DNA of 64,000 bases from Alkalinema sp. CACIAM 70d (GCA_002148405.1 MUGG01000169.1:62024-126023); one strand, 5' to 3'. Positions 52,441 through 62,525 are shown, counted from the first letter of the stretch. Notes: generated from the sequence alone by a model not told the origin. Numbers and translations are program-made.

Positions 52441-53478
52441 GTGGATATCGTGAAACAACCAGCAAAAATTTTGGTCACTGGTGGGGCAGGATACATTGGA
52501 TCCCATGCAGTGTTAGCCCTACAGCAATCGGGCTATGAGGTCGTGGTTTTAGATAACTTAGTGTACGGTCACGCTGACCTCGTCAAAGACGTTCTCAAAG
52601 TAGAACTCGTCATGGGTGATACCAACGATCGAGTCTTGCTGGATCAATTGTTTCAGACCCATACCTTTGCAGCCGTCATGCACTTTGCCGCCTATGCCTA
52701 TGTAGGTGAGTCTGTTAGCCAGCCCGATAAGTACTATCGCAACAATGTCTTAGGCACGCTGACCTTGCTGGAAGCGATGATCGCTGCGAATGTTAAAAAA
52801 TTTGTTTTTTCTTCCACTTGTGCGACCTATGGTGTACCTAGCGAGGTTCCCATCCCTGAGGATCATCCCCAGTCTCCCATCAATCCCTACGGAGCCACCA
52901 AGCTGATGGTGGAACGGATGCTGGCTGATTTCGATCGCGCCTATGACTTACGATCGGTCGCCTTCCGATACTTCAATGCCGCTGGAGCCGATCCCCAAGG
53001 CCGACTGGGAGAAGATCACCAGCCAGAAACCCACCTGATCCCACTGGTTCTCATGACAGCTTTAGGTCGCCAACCTTCCGTTTCCATCTTTGGCACCGAC
53101 TATCCCACCCCCGACGGCACCTGCGTCCGAGACTACATTCACGTCACGGATCTCGCCCAAGCCCATGTCTTGGGGCTGGAATATTTACTCAAGGGCGGGG
53201 CCAGCGATCGGTTTAACTTGGGCAACGGCAATGGGTTTTCTGTGCGGGAAGTGATTGAAACCGCTCGGGCCGTGACAGGACAAGCGATTCCTGCCGAAGA
53301 GCACGATCGTCGCCCTGGAGATCCCCCTGCTTTGGTTGGCAGTAGCGATCGGGCCAGGGAGATTCTAGGTTGGGCACCCCAATATGCAGACTTGCAACAA
53401 ATCTTGACCCATGCCTGGGCTTGGCACCAGCTTCGCCATGGGGCCACCAGCCCAACCCCAGAAAAATCTATGCTCTGA
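52441..53478 (+). CDS. galE: UDP-glucose 4-epimerase
   Basis: GalE interconverts UDP-glucose and UDP-galactose with tightly bound NAD+. The 345-residue short-chain reductase has ILVTGGAGYIGSHAVL (Gly motif at 14-20), DTNDR, the catalytic serine region FSSTCATYG and the YxxxK motif in NPYGATKLMVERML, then RYFNAAGADPQGRLGE and YIHVTDLAQAHVLGLEYL. The start is GTG at 52441. It could instead act on UDP-GlcNAc or UDP-xylose, which is not decidable here. It would feed surface polysaccharide synthesis. Confidence 0.95.
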   Translation: MDIVKQPAKILVTGGAGYIGSHAVLALQQSGYEVVVLDNLVYGHADLVKDVLKVELVMGDTNDRVLLDQLFQTHTFAAVMHFAAYAYVGESVSQPDKYYRNNVLGTLTLLEAMIAANVKKFVFSSTCATYGVPSEVPIPEDHPQSPINPYGATKLMVERMLADFDRAYDLRSVAFRYFNAAGADPQGRLGEDHQPETHLIPLVLMTALGRQPSVSIFGTDYPTPDGTCVRDYIHVTDLAQAHVLGLEYLLKGGASDRFNLGNGNGFSVREVIETARAVTGQAIPAEEHDRRPGDPPALVGSSDRAREILGWAPQYADLQQILTHAWAWHQLRHGATSPTPEKSML

Positions 53479-53652
53479 GCTGATTGTTTGGGGATGGATT
53501 GGGGACTCTGTAGAAAACCTGAGAATAAACCCTCAGAATGAAAGTCCTACGCTTCAATGAATACGTGCCTGCAAACCCGTACCCGTAAGCACGAATCCTA
53601 TATCGTCCAACCAATAGAACCCATATAAGCTCAGCATAAGTTCAGCGGAACC

Positions 53653-53967
53653 ATGGAAGCAGCAAACCCATTGGAAACCATAGCCTCCGATCGGCCCCAG
53701 ACTCCAGCCAACACACCCTCGTTAGCGCGCTTAGAAGCAATTGTGTTGGAAATTGGCGAGGCCGTTTTAGCGACCACGGAAACGGTAGACTGTCTAGCCA
53801 TTCGTTTGGAGGAAATTGCCCAACAAATTCAGCAACAGGGCTATCAAATCTTTGCCCTTAGTGAGGAAGTCGAGAACCTAACAACCACCCACCAAACCAC
53901 ACTAGAACGCTTGGGCAATCTGACGGAAACCCTTGAACAACTCGCTACGTCCTTCCAAAAAGGTTGA
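53653..53967 (+). CDS. Small coiled-coil hypothetical protein
   Basis: A 104-residue acidic protein with a disordered Pro/Thr-rich start and a long helix (about 25-100: LEAIVLEIGEAVLATTETVDCLAIRLEEIAQQIQQQ and the following LSEEVENLTTTHQTTLERLGNLTETLEQL) with heptad-like spacing. This predicts a coiled coil; no partner or enzyme motif is visible. The ATG at 53653 fits. It lies downstream of galE on the same strand. I do not recognise a family. Confidence 0.6.
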   Translation: MEAANPLETIASDRPQTPANTPSLARLEAIVLEIGEAVLATTETVDCLAIRLEEIAQQIQQQGYQIFALSEEVENLTTTHQTTLERLGNLTETLEQLATSFQKG

Positions 53968-54308
53968 TGGAGAGGGCTTGATTCGATCGAGGCGAATGGG
54001 GGGTGGGATCAGTCTACTCAATGGATGAGATCACTGACTGGCTCCAAGCAACCGTCCTATGATTGCTGCACTCAGCATCAGTAAATCCCCCGATCTTTTG
54101 AAGCTTTGCCATAGGTTGCTTGGAACCTCACCTGCATCCCTGCCTTTGCATAACTGCATCGTGAACCGCCATATATCAACCTAGTTGGAATTACCAAAAA
54201 ATCGGAGAAAAGAGATTACCCGAAGGGGTAAGTGTGTGAAATTCACGAAGTGCGGCACACTCTAAAGTTAAGTGGGAAAGTTAGGCGGGAATGTAAGGAC
54301 AGTGAACC
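53968..54308. other. Intergenic region upstream of the HetZ-related gene
   Basis: It holds an inverted repeat around TTACCCGAAGGGGTAA (54217-54232) and GTGTGTGAAATTCAC nearby. These could be a regulatory structure or leader of the following gene. No gene is supported. Confidence 0.4.
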
Positions 54309-55226
54309 ATGACTCTAGCAGACAAATTAGCTCAGGAATGGCGATCGCAGTTACAGGCAGACCTACCGGGCCAAGTCAGTGCCCATGAAGCCATTGTGGC
54401 GTGGCTGCTGGGAGAAAACCAAGATCAGTTCGATACGTTTACGAATACCCAGTTAGACATTGCTCGCCAAGCAATGGACTATCGCTATCGGATTCTGCGA
54501 GATCGCTATCTCGATGCCAACCCCGAGCGGGCCTATCGCAATTTGATCCAACGCCTCAGCGGTTTATTTTTATTGCGAAATAAAATTAAAACCTGGATTT
54601 CCCTGTCCCGCGATCGGCAGAGAACGGTGGTGGATGTGTTGCAGGAAGTCATTCAAGAGCTGATGCAACAGGATTCCTATCTGCAACAGCAAACCGCTTG
54701 GATCGGCCAGTGCACAACCGACGCCCGGCTGCGGAATGCCCTTGTTTTGGCTGCAACAGAGGAATACTGCCTGCGTCCCATTCGCAATCAGCCCTTGCTG
54801 ATGTATCGATTTGTTAATTATCTACGCCGATCTCAACGGGGGGGGATGACCCAAGTCCCCACGGCTGATTTCATCCGGTTGGTATCGGAAGAAGTCAACC
54901 CGGATGATGCAGACGGATCCGTCAGCCTGTTGGATGGTCAAGCCATTTCAGAATATCAAGATGCCCAAGCCCAAGCTGAACAGCGGGAAGTGCGGGATGC
55001 GGTGGTCGGTAACCTGGCGGCTTATTTGGATGAAAAAGTGGGCCCGGAAGCCTCTGCGTGGCTGAAGTTGTACTTACAAGGAAAAACCCAGGAAACCATC
55101 GCAGAAGCCTTAAACATGCCCATTAAGCAGGTCTATCGGCTACGGGAAAAAGTCAGCTATCATGCGATTAAAGTTTTTGCCGCGAAAAAGCAGCCAGAAC
55201 TGGTTGCAGAATGGCTGGGCAGCTAA
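54309..55226 (+). CDS. HetZ-related protein with C-terminal HTH
   Basis: A 305-residue protein, similar in my recollection to the HetZ-related group of cyanobacteria. HetZ itself is a heterocyst regulator, but related copies occur in strains without heterocysts. Residues 1-250 are helical (TNTQLDIARQAMDYRYRILRDRYLD...AYRNLIQRLSGLFLL...QRTVVDVLQEVIQELMQ), and about 255-290 form a helix-turn-helix of the sigma-70 region 4 type (LQGKTQETIAEALNMPIKQVYRLREKVSYHAIKVF). DNA or RNA polymerase binding is inferred from that HTH. The ATG at 54309 fits. It is upstream of the RodZ-like gene. Confidence 0.65.
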   Translation: MTLADKLAQEWRSQLQADLPGQVSAHEAIVAWLLGENQDQFDTFTNTQLDIARQAMDYRYRILRDRYLDANPERAYRNLIQRLSGLFLLRNKIKTWISLSRDRQRTVVDVLQEVIQELMQQDSYLQQQTAWIGQCTTDARLRNALVLAATEEYCLRPIRNQPLLMYRFVNYLRRSQRGGMTQVPTADFIRLVSEEVNPDDADGSVSLLDGQAISEYQDAQAQAEQREVRDAVVGNLAAYLDEKVGPEASAWLKLYLQGKTQETIAEALNMPIKQVYRLREKVSYHAIKVFAAKKQPELVAEWLGS

Positions 55227-55507
55227 ATTGACAGCGATCGACTGTAAAAATCTTCCTGCGAGATCTCCAGGGAGAGTGTTCTCATCCGGGGCTTGACCCT
55301 GTAAACTGTCCCATAGATTCGTGGGTAGTCTTAGAATTTCTTGCCATTTCCCAGAGATTTTCTAGCCTGCGCAATCGCACCCTTGGTTGCAGCCAAGCGT
55401 TTCAGCAAACCACCTGAAGTTGAAGGCCACCAGAAGTTCAGGCGACCTTGATGAAGCAGGCAAGCGCAAACTTAAGGGTTGGTGTATCGGCTTAGGGAGA
55501 GAAAGCA

Positions 55508-56548
55508 GTGGACAAGTTTGCAGCAGAAACACTCAAAGCGATCGCAGAAAAGCTCATCCGTGCCCGAGAAGCTCAGGGAATTTCTTTGAATGAGGTATCT
55601 GCTAAAACTTACATTCCGCTGCGGATTTTAAAGGCATTGGAGGCCGCAGAGACCTACAAGCTACCGGAACCCATTTTTGTTCAAGGCTTTATTAAGCGGT
55701 ATGCCGACTTAGTGGGGTTGGATGGCACCACTATTTCCCATGAATTTCCCTTGGCTCAGACAACGAGTAGCATTCCCAATCCGGTGATTACCCAGGCTCA
55801 AACCGTCCCATCCCGTCCGCCCGAGCCCCTGCTGAAGCCTCCCATTCAAGCTCCTGTCTCAAATGCTTCTCGGCTGGAATCGGGTAAACCCAGCCCTTCA
55901 AGTGTTGTCCCCTCAGCTTCTTCAAAGTCAGCCCCCGATCGAGTTAATGCTGCTGCCTCTAATGTTTCTACCCCGATCGCTGAACCAATTGCCAGTCGAA
56001 GCACCGCACTTCAAGATCTTCCTAGTTCTTGGACGAAATCGCCCGATCGTCCAACAGAACAAACCCATTGGCGATTACCTGTATTAGGCGGCCTTCTAGG
56101 GGTGGTTCTCCTAGGGAGCATTTTGCTGCTGCTCAGTCATAATCGTACGCCTAAGACCACCACCGAACCGACCCCCTCCACGAGTGCAACGACGACTTCA
56201 CCATCTCCGCCCTCCGCATCTCAATCGATCGCGTCAAAATCTACTCCGTCAACATCCCAAGCAGCTCCTAGTCCCTCCCCAGCGCCTCAACCGGGAGCCA
56301 TCACCGTCAGTCTAAATGTGACCGATGAGAGTTGGGTGGAAGTGGAAGTCGATGGCAAAGTAGCAACCTCCGCCACCCTGCCAAAGGGAACCCAAAAAAC
56401 TTGGTCGGGTCAGAAGGAAATTATTGTTTACTCGGGAAATGCAAAGGGTGTCTCGGTTTCCCGAAATCAAGAAGCAGCCAAAGCCTTGGGAACTACGGCT
56501 GATCCGAAGGGAATCAAATTCACAGCAACCGGTGAAAGTCCCCTCTAG
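55508..56548 (+). CDS. RodZ-like protein (HTH, one membrane span, DUF4115)
   Basis: A 346-residue type II membrane protein. Residues 8-75 are an HTH_25 domain (IAEKLIRAREAQGISLNEVSAKTYIPLRILKALEA and FVQGFIKRYADLVG), typical of RodZ. A Pro/Ser-rich linker leads to one transmembrane helix at 189-209. A Ser/Thr/Pro-rich outer linker leads to the DUF4115 domain (about 266-335: SLNVTDESWVEVEVDGKVATSATLPKGTQKTW). RodZ links MreB to the cell wall machinery; no mre genes are nearby. The start is GTG at 55508. Confidence 0.85.
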   Translation: MDKFAAETLKAIAEKLIRAREAQGISLNEVSAKTYIPLRILKALEAAETYKLPEPIFVQGFIKRYADLVGLDGTTISHEFPLAQTTSSIPNPVITQAQTVPSRPPEPLLKPPIQAPVSNASRLESGKPSPSSVVPSASSKSAPDRVNAAASNVSTPIAEPIASRSTALQDLPSSWTKSPDRPTEQTHWRLPVLGGLLGVVLLGSILLLLSHNRTPKTTTEPTPSTSATTTSPSPPSASQSIASKSTPSTSQAAPSPSPAPQPGAITVSLNVTDESWVEVEVDGKVATSATLPKGTQKTWSGQKEIIVYSGNAKGVSVSRNQEAAKALGTTADPKGIKFTATGESPL

Positions 56549-56991
56549 CATAAGCTGACCTCTCACTTGACAATCCCTAGGGCGCAGGCGAAGGGATCTT
56601 CTGCGAGCAAGGTTATAGCTGTAGCTAAATTAATTAGGACAACTTATTTTTGCTTGCTAGCCATCCGATCCCCCCTAAATCACCCTTAATCAAGGGGGAC
56701 TTTGAGATAATTTGTCTAAATTCCCTCTTTTTTAAGAGGGGATCAAATCTGTAGCGTAGATGAATGAACTTGATACCACCGTCCTAACTTTATGGACTAT
56801 GGCTATATCAGCGAGTTCTGACATGGGGAATTTCCTAGGCAGACTGACCTGTACAGGCCACTATTCGGCACGGGGAACTCGGCTTGTATTTCCTTTAGAA
56901 TTTCTCCAGAACTCTTCCTTGGGTCGGCTCTTTTAGAAAGCCCCTCATCCCTTACAATAGTTTGGATTTCTGCACCTCAAGATTAATTGCC
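56549..56991. other. Intergenic region upstream of carB with a dispersed repeat
   Basis: Contains the second CCCCCTAAAT repeat (56667-56758) and the region before carB. No gene is supported. carB is read from the ATG at 56992. Confidence 0.45.
56667..56758. repeat. CCCCCTAAATCACC-type dispersed repeat, copy 2
   Basis: GATCCCCCCTAAATCACCCTT with AATCAAGGGGGACTTTGAGA, followed by AGAGGGGATCAAATCTGTAG, matches 48387-48502 in order and orientation. Between the two blocks a T-rich stretch replaces the duplicated block of copy 1. Confidence 0.8.
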
Positions 56992-59900
56992 ATGCCGCGT
57001 CGTAATGACCTCAAAAAGATCCTGTTAATTGGCTCGGGCCCGATCGTGATTGGACAGGCTTGCGAGTTTGACTATTCGGGGACGCAGGCATGTAAAGCAC
57101 TGCGGGATGAAGGATATGAGGTCATTCTCATCAACTCCAATCCGGCTACGATCATGACGGATCCGGAGACTGCCGATCGTACCTACATCGAACCCCTCAC
57201 GCCCGAACTGGTGGAGCAAGTCATTGCCAAGGAGCGCCCCGATGCCCTCCTGCCCACCATGGGGGGACAGACCGCCCTAAACCTTGCCGTTACCCTGGCG
57301 AAGAATGGGGTACTCGATCGCTACAACGTTGAACTGATTGGTGCGAAACTGCCCGCAATCGAAATGGCGGAGGATCGCAAGCTCTTTAAAGAAGCCATGG
57401 AACGAATTGGCGTTGGTGTCTGTCCCTCCGGTTTGGCAGAAACGATGGCAGAAGCCAAGCGCATCGCCCAGGAAATTGGTAGCTACCCCTTAATTATCCG
57501 TCCGGCCTTTACTCTCGGGGGCACTGGCGGCGGTATTGCCTACAACCAAGAGGAATACGAAGCGATCGCCCAGTCCGGGTTAGACGCCAGCCCCGTTTCG
57601 CAGATTCTGGTTGAAAAATCGCTGCTGGGCTGGAAGGAATACGAACTGGAAGTGATGCGGGATTTAGCCGATAACGTGGTGATTATCTGCTCGATCGAAA
57701 ACTTTGATCCCATGGGCGTCCACACCGGTGACTCCATCACCGTTGCACCAGCGCAAACGCTGACGGACAAGGAATACCAACGCCTGCGGGATGCATCGAT
57801 TAAAATCATTCGTGAAATCGGCGTCGAAACCGGCGGATCGAACATTCAATTCTCCGTCAATCCTGAAACGGGCGAAGTGATTGTGATTGAGATGAATCCG
57901 CGCGTGTCCCGATCGTCGGCCTTAGCTTCGAAAGCCACGGGATTCCCGATCGCGAAAATGGCAGCGAAGTTAGCCGTGGGCTACACGTTAGATGAAATCC
58001 CCAACGACATCACGAAAAAGACTCCGGCCAGTTTTGAACCGACGATCGATTACGTCGTTACCAAAATTCCCCGCTTTGCCTTTGAAAAATTCCCCGGTTC
58101 CCAGCCCACCCTAACCACGCAAATGAAGTCCGTGGGGGAAGCGATGGCGATCGGGCGGACGTTCCAAGAGTCGTTCCAAAAAGCCTTGCGATCGCTGGAA
58201 ACGGGGCGAGCGGGCTGGGGCTGTGATCGGGAGGAAACTTTGCCGACGATCGAACAAATTCGGGCTAGCCTCCGGACACCTAATCCAGAGCGCGTCTTCA
58301 GCTTGCACCACGCTATGCAGAGCGGGATGACCGTCGAGGAAATCCATGAACTAACGGCGATCGATCTGTGGTTCCTGGATAAGTTGCAAGATTTGCTGAA
58401 AACGGAGAAATTCCTCCGATCGACTGCCTTAACCAGCCTCGATAAAGACACCCTATACGCCATCAAACGGCAGGGCTTTAGCGATCGGCAAATTGCCTTT
58501 GCGACGGGCACCCATGAGGATGAAGTCCGCAGCTACCGCAAATCCCTCGGGGTGATTCCGGTCTACAAAACCGTTGACACCTGCGCGGCGGAATTTGAAG
58601 CGCTGACCCCCTACTACTACTCCGCCTACGAAACGGAAACGGAAGTGCTGCCCTCGGATAAGCCCAAAATTATGATCCTGGGCGGGGGCCCAAACCGGAT
58701 TGGGCAAGGGATTGAGTTTGACTATTGCTGTTGCCATGCCTCCTTTGCCTTACAGGATGATGGCTATGAAACGATCATGGTCAACTCCAACCCCGAAACG
58801 GTTTCCACAGACTACGACACCAGCGATCGCCTGTACTTTGAGCCCTTGACCAAGGAAGATGTGCTCAATATTTTGGAAGCGGAAAATCCCAAGGGTGTGA
58901 TTATCCAATTCGGTGGCCAAACGCCGCTGAAGCTGGCAGTCCCGTTGCAACAATATTTAGCCAGCGATTCCGCAACCGTTGAAACCAAGATTCTGGGCAC
59001 CTCACCAGATTCGATCGACACCGCCGAGGATCGGGAGCGGTTTGAACGAATTCTGCGGGAGTTGGACATCAAGCAACCCGCCAACGGTCTTGCCCGCAGT
59101 TACGAGGAAGCGCGGGAAGTGGCCAACCGGATTAGTTACCCGGTGGTGGTGCGGCCTAGTTATGTGCTGGGCGGTCGGGCCATGGAGATTGTCTATTCCG
59201 ATGCGGAGTTGGAACGCTACATGGTTTACGCCGTACAGGTGGAGCCGGATCACCCGATTTTGATTGATAAGTTTTTGGAAAACGCGATCGAGGTGGATGT
59301 GGACGCGATCTCCGATGCTACGGGGCAGGTGGTAATCGGGGGCGTCATGGAGCACATTGAGCAGGCGGGGATTCACTCGGGGGATTCCGCTTGTTCCATT
59401 CCGACGGTGTCGTTGCCGGAGAGCGTGCTGACGCAAATTCGCACTTGGACGGTGCAACTGGCCAAAGCCCTAAAAGTCGTGGGCTTGATGAATATCCAGT
59501 TTGCCGTGCAAGGGGAACAGGTGTATATTCTGGAAGCCAATCCCCGCGCCTCTCGAACGGTGCCGTTTGTTTCTAAGGCGATCGGAAAACCCTTGGCTAA
59601 GTTAGCAGCGCGGATCATGTCGGGGAAAACGCTAGCGGAATTGGATTTTACATCGGAAATTATTCCGACCCATATCTCGGTGAAGGAAGCGGTGTTGCCC
59701 TTTGAAAAATTTGCGGGGACGGATACCATTCTGGGGCCGGAGATGCGATCGACGGGCGAAGTCATGGGCATCGATAGCAATTTTGGGACAGCCTACGCGA
59801 AGGCGGAGTTGGGTGCGAGTCAACGCTTGCCTCGGGAAGGCATGGTGTTTGTTTCGACCAATAACCGGGACAAAGGGCTGGTGGTGTCTGTCGTACAAGA

Positions 59901-60228
59901 GTTCATCGATCTGGGCTTCAAGATCGTGGCCACTAGTGGAACTCGTCAAGTCTTGAAGGAGCACGGTGTGGAAGTGGAGTTGGTCTATAAACTCCATGAG
60001 GGACGGCCCCATGTGCTGGATTGGATCAAGAATGGTCAAATCCAGTTGATTATCAACACGCCCTCTGGGGAAGAGGCCCAGTCCGATGGGCGCACGATTC
60101 GGCGGGCGGCGCTGATGTATAAAATCCCTATCGTGACGACGATCGCGGGGGCTAAGGCAACGGCGGCGGCAATTCGATCGATGCAATCCCAAGCCCTAGC
60201 GGTGAAAGCGTTGCAGGATTATTTTTAA
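56992..60228 (+). CDS. carB: Carbamoyl-phosphate synthase large subunit
   Basis: CarB makes carbamoyl phosphate from bicarbonate, ATP and glutamine-derived ammonia (with CarA) for arginine and pyrimidines. From the ATG at 56992 it has 1078 residues. Two homologous ATP-grasp halves are present, beginning KKILLIGSGPIVIGQACEFDYSG and KIMILGGGPNRIGQGIEFDYCCCH; the C-terminal MGS-like allosteric domain is at about 940-1075. The upstream reading from 56962 adds ten residues without support. No carA lies in the window. Confidence 0.97.
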   Translation: MPRRNDLKKILLIGSGPIVIGQACEFDYSGTQACKALRDEGYEVILINSNPATIMTDPETADRTYIEPLTPELVEQVIAKERPDALLPTMGGQTALNLAVTLAKNGVLDRYNVELIGAKLPAIEMAEDRKLFKEAMERIGVGVCPSGLAETMAEAKRIAQEIGSYPLIIRPAFTLGGTGGGIAYNQEEYEAIAQSGLDASPVSQILVEKSLLGWKEYELEVMRDLADNVVIICSIENFDPMGVHTGDSITVAPAQTLTDKEYQRLRDASIKIIREIGVETGGSNIQFSVNPETGEVIVIEMNPRVSRSSALASKATGFPIAKMAAKLAVGYTLDEIPNDITKKTPASFEPTIDYVVTKIPRFAFEKFPGSQPTLTTQMKSVGEAMAIGRTFQESFQKALRSLETGRAGWGCDREETLPTIEQIRASLRTPNPERVFSLHHAMQSGMTVEEIHELTAIDLWFLDKLQDLLKTEKFLRSTALTSLDKDTLYAIKRQGFSDRQIAFATGTHEDEVRSYRKSLGVIPVYKTVDTCAAEFEALTPYYYSAYETETEVLPSDKPKIMILGGGPNRIGQGIEFDYCCCHASFALQDDGYETIMVNSNPETVSTDYDTSDRLYFEPLTKEDVLNILEAENPKGVIIQFGGQTPLKLAVPLQQYLASDSATVETKILGTSPDSIDTAEDRERFERILRELDIKQPANGLARSYEEAREVANRISYPVVVRPSYVLGGRAMEIVYSDAELERYMVYAVQVEPDHPILIDKFLENAIEVDVDAISDATGQVVIGGVMEHIEQAGIHSGDSACSIPTVSLPESVLTQIRTWTVQLAKALKVVGLMNIQFAVQGEQVYILEANPRASRTVPFVSKAIGKPLAKLAARIMSGKTLAELDFTSEIIPTHISVKEAVLPFEKFAGTDTILGPEMRSTGEVMGIDSNFGTAYAKAELGASQRLPREGMVFVSTNNRDKGLVVSVVQEFIDLGFKIVATSGTRQVLKEHGVEVELVYKLHEGRPHVLDWIKNGQIQLIINTPSGEEAQSDGRTIRRAALMYKIPIVTTIAGAKATAAAIRSMQSQALAVKALQDYF

Positions 60229-60283
60229 TGGCTAAAACAGCTAGCAGTTATACCGAGTCGCCGTTCGTGAATGCAGCGGTGAG

Positions 60284-61408
60284 TTAACGCAGCGATCGAT
60301 CGATCTCAACGGGTTGAGAGGCTGGGGCAAGCATCACACGATCGCGCCCCAGTCTTTTTGCTTGGTATAAGGCTTGGTCGGCCCGGTCAAACAATTGCAC
60401 GAGGGTTTCCTGGCGTTGCAAGACTGCGACCCCAAAGGAAGCGGTAACGTGGCCCACCTCTGGGATGGGGTGATTGGCGATGACCATTCTCAGCCGATCT
60501 GCCAGGTGTAGCAACTCCGTTTCGGTTTCTCCAGGCACGATGACTAAAAATTCTTCGCCACCCCAGCGACTGAGAATATCCTGTTTCCGCAAATGGGTTT
60601 GGCAACAATGGGCGATCGTTTGTAGCACCCGATCGCCGACCAAATGACCGTAGCGATCGTTCACCTGTTTAAAGTGATCGACATCGCAGAGAATGATGCC
60701 GATCGACGCTTCCGACTGCTCGAGCAAGGTTTGCAGGAATTTTTCACCCGCTCGACGGTTAAAGATTCCGGTGAGTCCATCTTTTTCGGCGACTTCCTTG
60801 AAGTGTAATCGCTCTAGATAAAGTTTGACAACGGCATCCTGAAGCTGGGAATAAAATAGGAGCAATGTAAAGTTGATTGCCATGGAAGGCAAAAGGGTAA
60901 TCATTAAGTCAATGCCACGGGGAGTGGATAGTTCTGATAAATGAAAACTGAAATAGATAATGACAGGTGCTGCGATCGCCATCCATAGTACAATCGCAAG
61001 TTGGATAGCGCGATGGGGCTGAAGAAAAACGACAATTCCCGAAATTAGCAGAAAAAATCCTGAGGAAATAGGCGGAAAACTATCCACTAAGCGGCGATCG
61101 GGATGTATCCAGGCATCAATGACAAAGAAGTATTCCGGAAGCAGAAAAATTAAGCAACTCCAGCCCAACGTGAGTTTGATGACGAGGGAGAGTTGCTGAG
61201 GCACTTTCAGCAGGTACAGCAGGAGGCTAAGGCAAAAGACAACAGTAGAGGGCGGAATGACTCTGGATAGGAGGTGGGGCTGGGGTTCAAAGGCATGGAG
61301 AACCGTTGCCAGCAGTCCTGCAAAAGTCATGACCGTTAGGATAAAAATGGAGGCTTTGCGTTTGAGGGCTTCTGTAGAATCGTCTGCTCGAAAGATCATA
61401 GGAGTCAT
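60284..61408 (-). CDS. Membrane diguanylate cyclase (GGDEF domain)
   Basis: A 374-residue protein with about six transmembrane helices (from 20 to 200, including ASIFILTVMTFAGLLATVLHAF, LSRVIPPSTVVFCLSLLLYLL and GFFLLISGIVVFL) followed by a GGDEF domain (about 210-365). The active site is GGEEF (in SRWGGEEFLVIVPG), and an inhibitory RxxD site (RKQD) sits five residues before it. This predicts a membrane-anchored, product-inhibited c-di-GMP synthase. The sensed signal is not known. ATG at 61408 or 61399. A truncated copy of its 5' end lies at 62526-62818. Confidence 0.92.
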   Translation of the reverse strand: MTPMIFRADDSTEALKRKASIFILTVMTFAGLLATVLHAFEPQPHLLSRVIPPSTVVFCLSLLLYLLKVPQQLSLVIKLTLGWSCLIFLLPEYFFVIDAWIHPDRRLVDSFPPISSGFFLLISGIVVFLQPHRAIQLAIVLWMAIAAPVIIYFSFHLSELSTPRGIDLMITLLPSMAINFTLLLFYSQLQDAVVKLYLERLHFKEVAEKDGLTGIFNRRAGEKFLQTLLEQSEASIGIILCDVDHFKQVNDRYGHLVGDRVLQTIAHCCQTHLRKQDILSRWGGEEFLVIVPGETETELLHLADRLRMVIANHPIPEVGHVTASFGVAVLQRQETLVQLFDRADQALYQAKRLGRDRVMLAPASQPVEIDRSLR

Positions 61409-61488
61409 CCTAAAACTGAATTTAAGATAGACAAATTATCCAGTTTTTGCCCCGAAATGATTCAGATCATCTCAATGCAGACGATCCA
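61190..61488. repeat. Segmental duplication, copy 1 (5' end and upstream of the GGDEF gene)
   Basis: The first about 70 codons and about 80 bases upstream of the GGDEF gene match 62526-62818 in the same orientation, for example AGTTGCTGAGG, AGGAGGTGGGGCTGGGGTTC and GATCATAGGAGTCATCC in both. Differences are scattered substitutions and a small insertion near the inner end. Confidence 0.85.
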
Positions 61489-61619
61489 TTAAATAGTTCA
61501 TTTATCTTTATACACGTAAAATTATCTGCGTTCCTCCTTGGCAATAAAAAACCTCCTACGGATTAGGCAGGAGGGAAAACCAGATTTTATAAGAATTAAG
61601 CTTCGATCGCTTCTGGGAT

Positions 61620-62210
61620 TTATTGCGCCTGTTCAGTTTTGTGCTTCTTCCTAAAGGCCGCAATGCCCACCCCAACTAAGCCAGGGAGGAGTGCCGGGGT
61701 GGGTATAGGGGTTGAGGGGGGTGGGGAGATTAAACTCACTTGTAAGTTGGCAGACGATTGAAATGTGCCAACCCCACCAAAATTAACAAAATTGGCTCGT
61801 CGGGATGCTGGTGGCAATGATGCCTCGTAATCAGCACTGCCGGATAGTAGATAGTTTCCACCGCCGTTCCACGATTGACCACCAGAATCGGAAAAGCCAA
61901 GCGAATTGGTGAAACCGTAATTGGAGGCTGATTTGTAAACAAATTGTGGCGAGAAGTTCAGAGAGGTGTCTTGAGCACTGACTGAGTTCCCGTTTAGAGT
62001 CGATAAGGTGAACTGGGTCACGGCAAAAGTCCCCAACGGATTGCTGGGGTTAGAAACATCACTAGTCGTGAATGTGCCAGATGCCCCGTTGGTTGAGGTT
62101 CCAAAAGACCATGACCATAATGAAAGTGCTTGAGCCGGGGCCACCCCCCCTCCGAGTCCGATCGCCGCTGCACCAACCATAGCCACGCTAATGTTTTTTA
62201 GACCAAGCAT
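61620..62210 (-). CDS. PTPA-CTERM sorting domain exported protein
   Basis: A 196-residue protein from the ATG at 62210 (GGAGAG precedes it). A signal peptide (MLGLKNISVAMVGAAAIGLGGGVAPAQAL split by numbering) is followed by a Ser/Gly/Asn-rich beta-type body. The C-terminus is the tripartite sorting tag PTPALLPGLVGVGIAAFRKKHK: PTPA motif, hydrophobic helix and basic end. Such tags are processed by exosortase-like enzymes and are linked to extracellular polysaccharide surfaces. No exosortase gene is nearby. The mature protein has no recognised fold. It lies between the GGDEF gene and its truncated duplicate. Confidence 0.82.
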   Translation of the reverse strand: MLGLKNISVAMVGAAAIGLGGGVAPAQALSLWSWSFGTSTNGASGTFTTSDVSNPSNPLGTFAVTQFTLSTLNGNSVSAQDTSLNFSPQFVYKSASNYGFTNSLGFSDSGGQSWNGGGNYLLSGSADYEASLPPASRRANFVNFGGVGTFQSSANLQVSLISPPPSTPIPTPALLPGLVGVGIAAFRKKHKTEQAQ

Positions 62211-62336
62211 TACAAACTCTCCGTATATATACATGAATGCTTGGTAGATGCAAGATACAATTCTTTGCTCAATTAGATTAGATTCTTACGGAGATTACAA
62301 GCATTTCACAGTTTCTTTAAAGATAGCTTCATCTTT

Positions 62337-62378
62337 ACTGGCACTATACAACTGGCACTATACAACTGGCGCTGTACA
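62337..62378. repeat. 14-bp tandem repeat x 3
   Basis: ACTGGCACTATACA occurs twice exactly and once as ACTGGCGCTGTACA. It lies in the spacer between the PTPA-CTERM gene and the truncated GGDEF copy. Confidence 0.85.
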
Positions 62379-62525
62379 AGCTGATGCAGGGATGAATGAC
62401 GAGATTACCAAAGGCACAAAGCTTCTAAATATCCTACCGTTCGATGAGTTTCCCCTGAGATGAAGATTACACGCGCGATCTCGATTCGCTTTTGGATGGC
62501 ATTACCTTAGAAGACGGAGACGAGC

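Noticed and set aside
62248..62463. A 71-residue frame upstream of the PTPA-CTERM gene
   Set aside because: It reads through the tandem repeat at 62337-62378 and lacks a ribosome-binding site. It is probably spurious.
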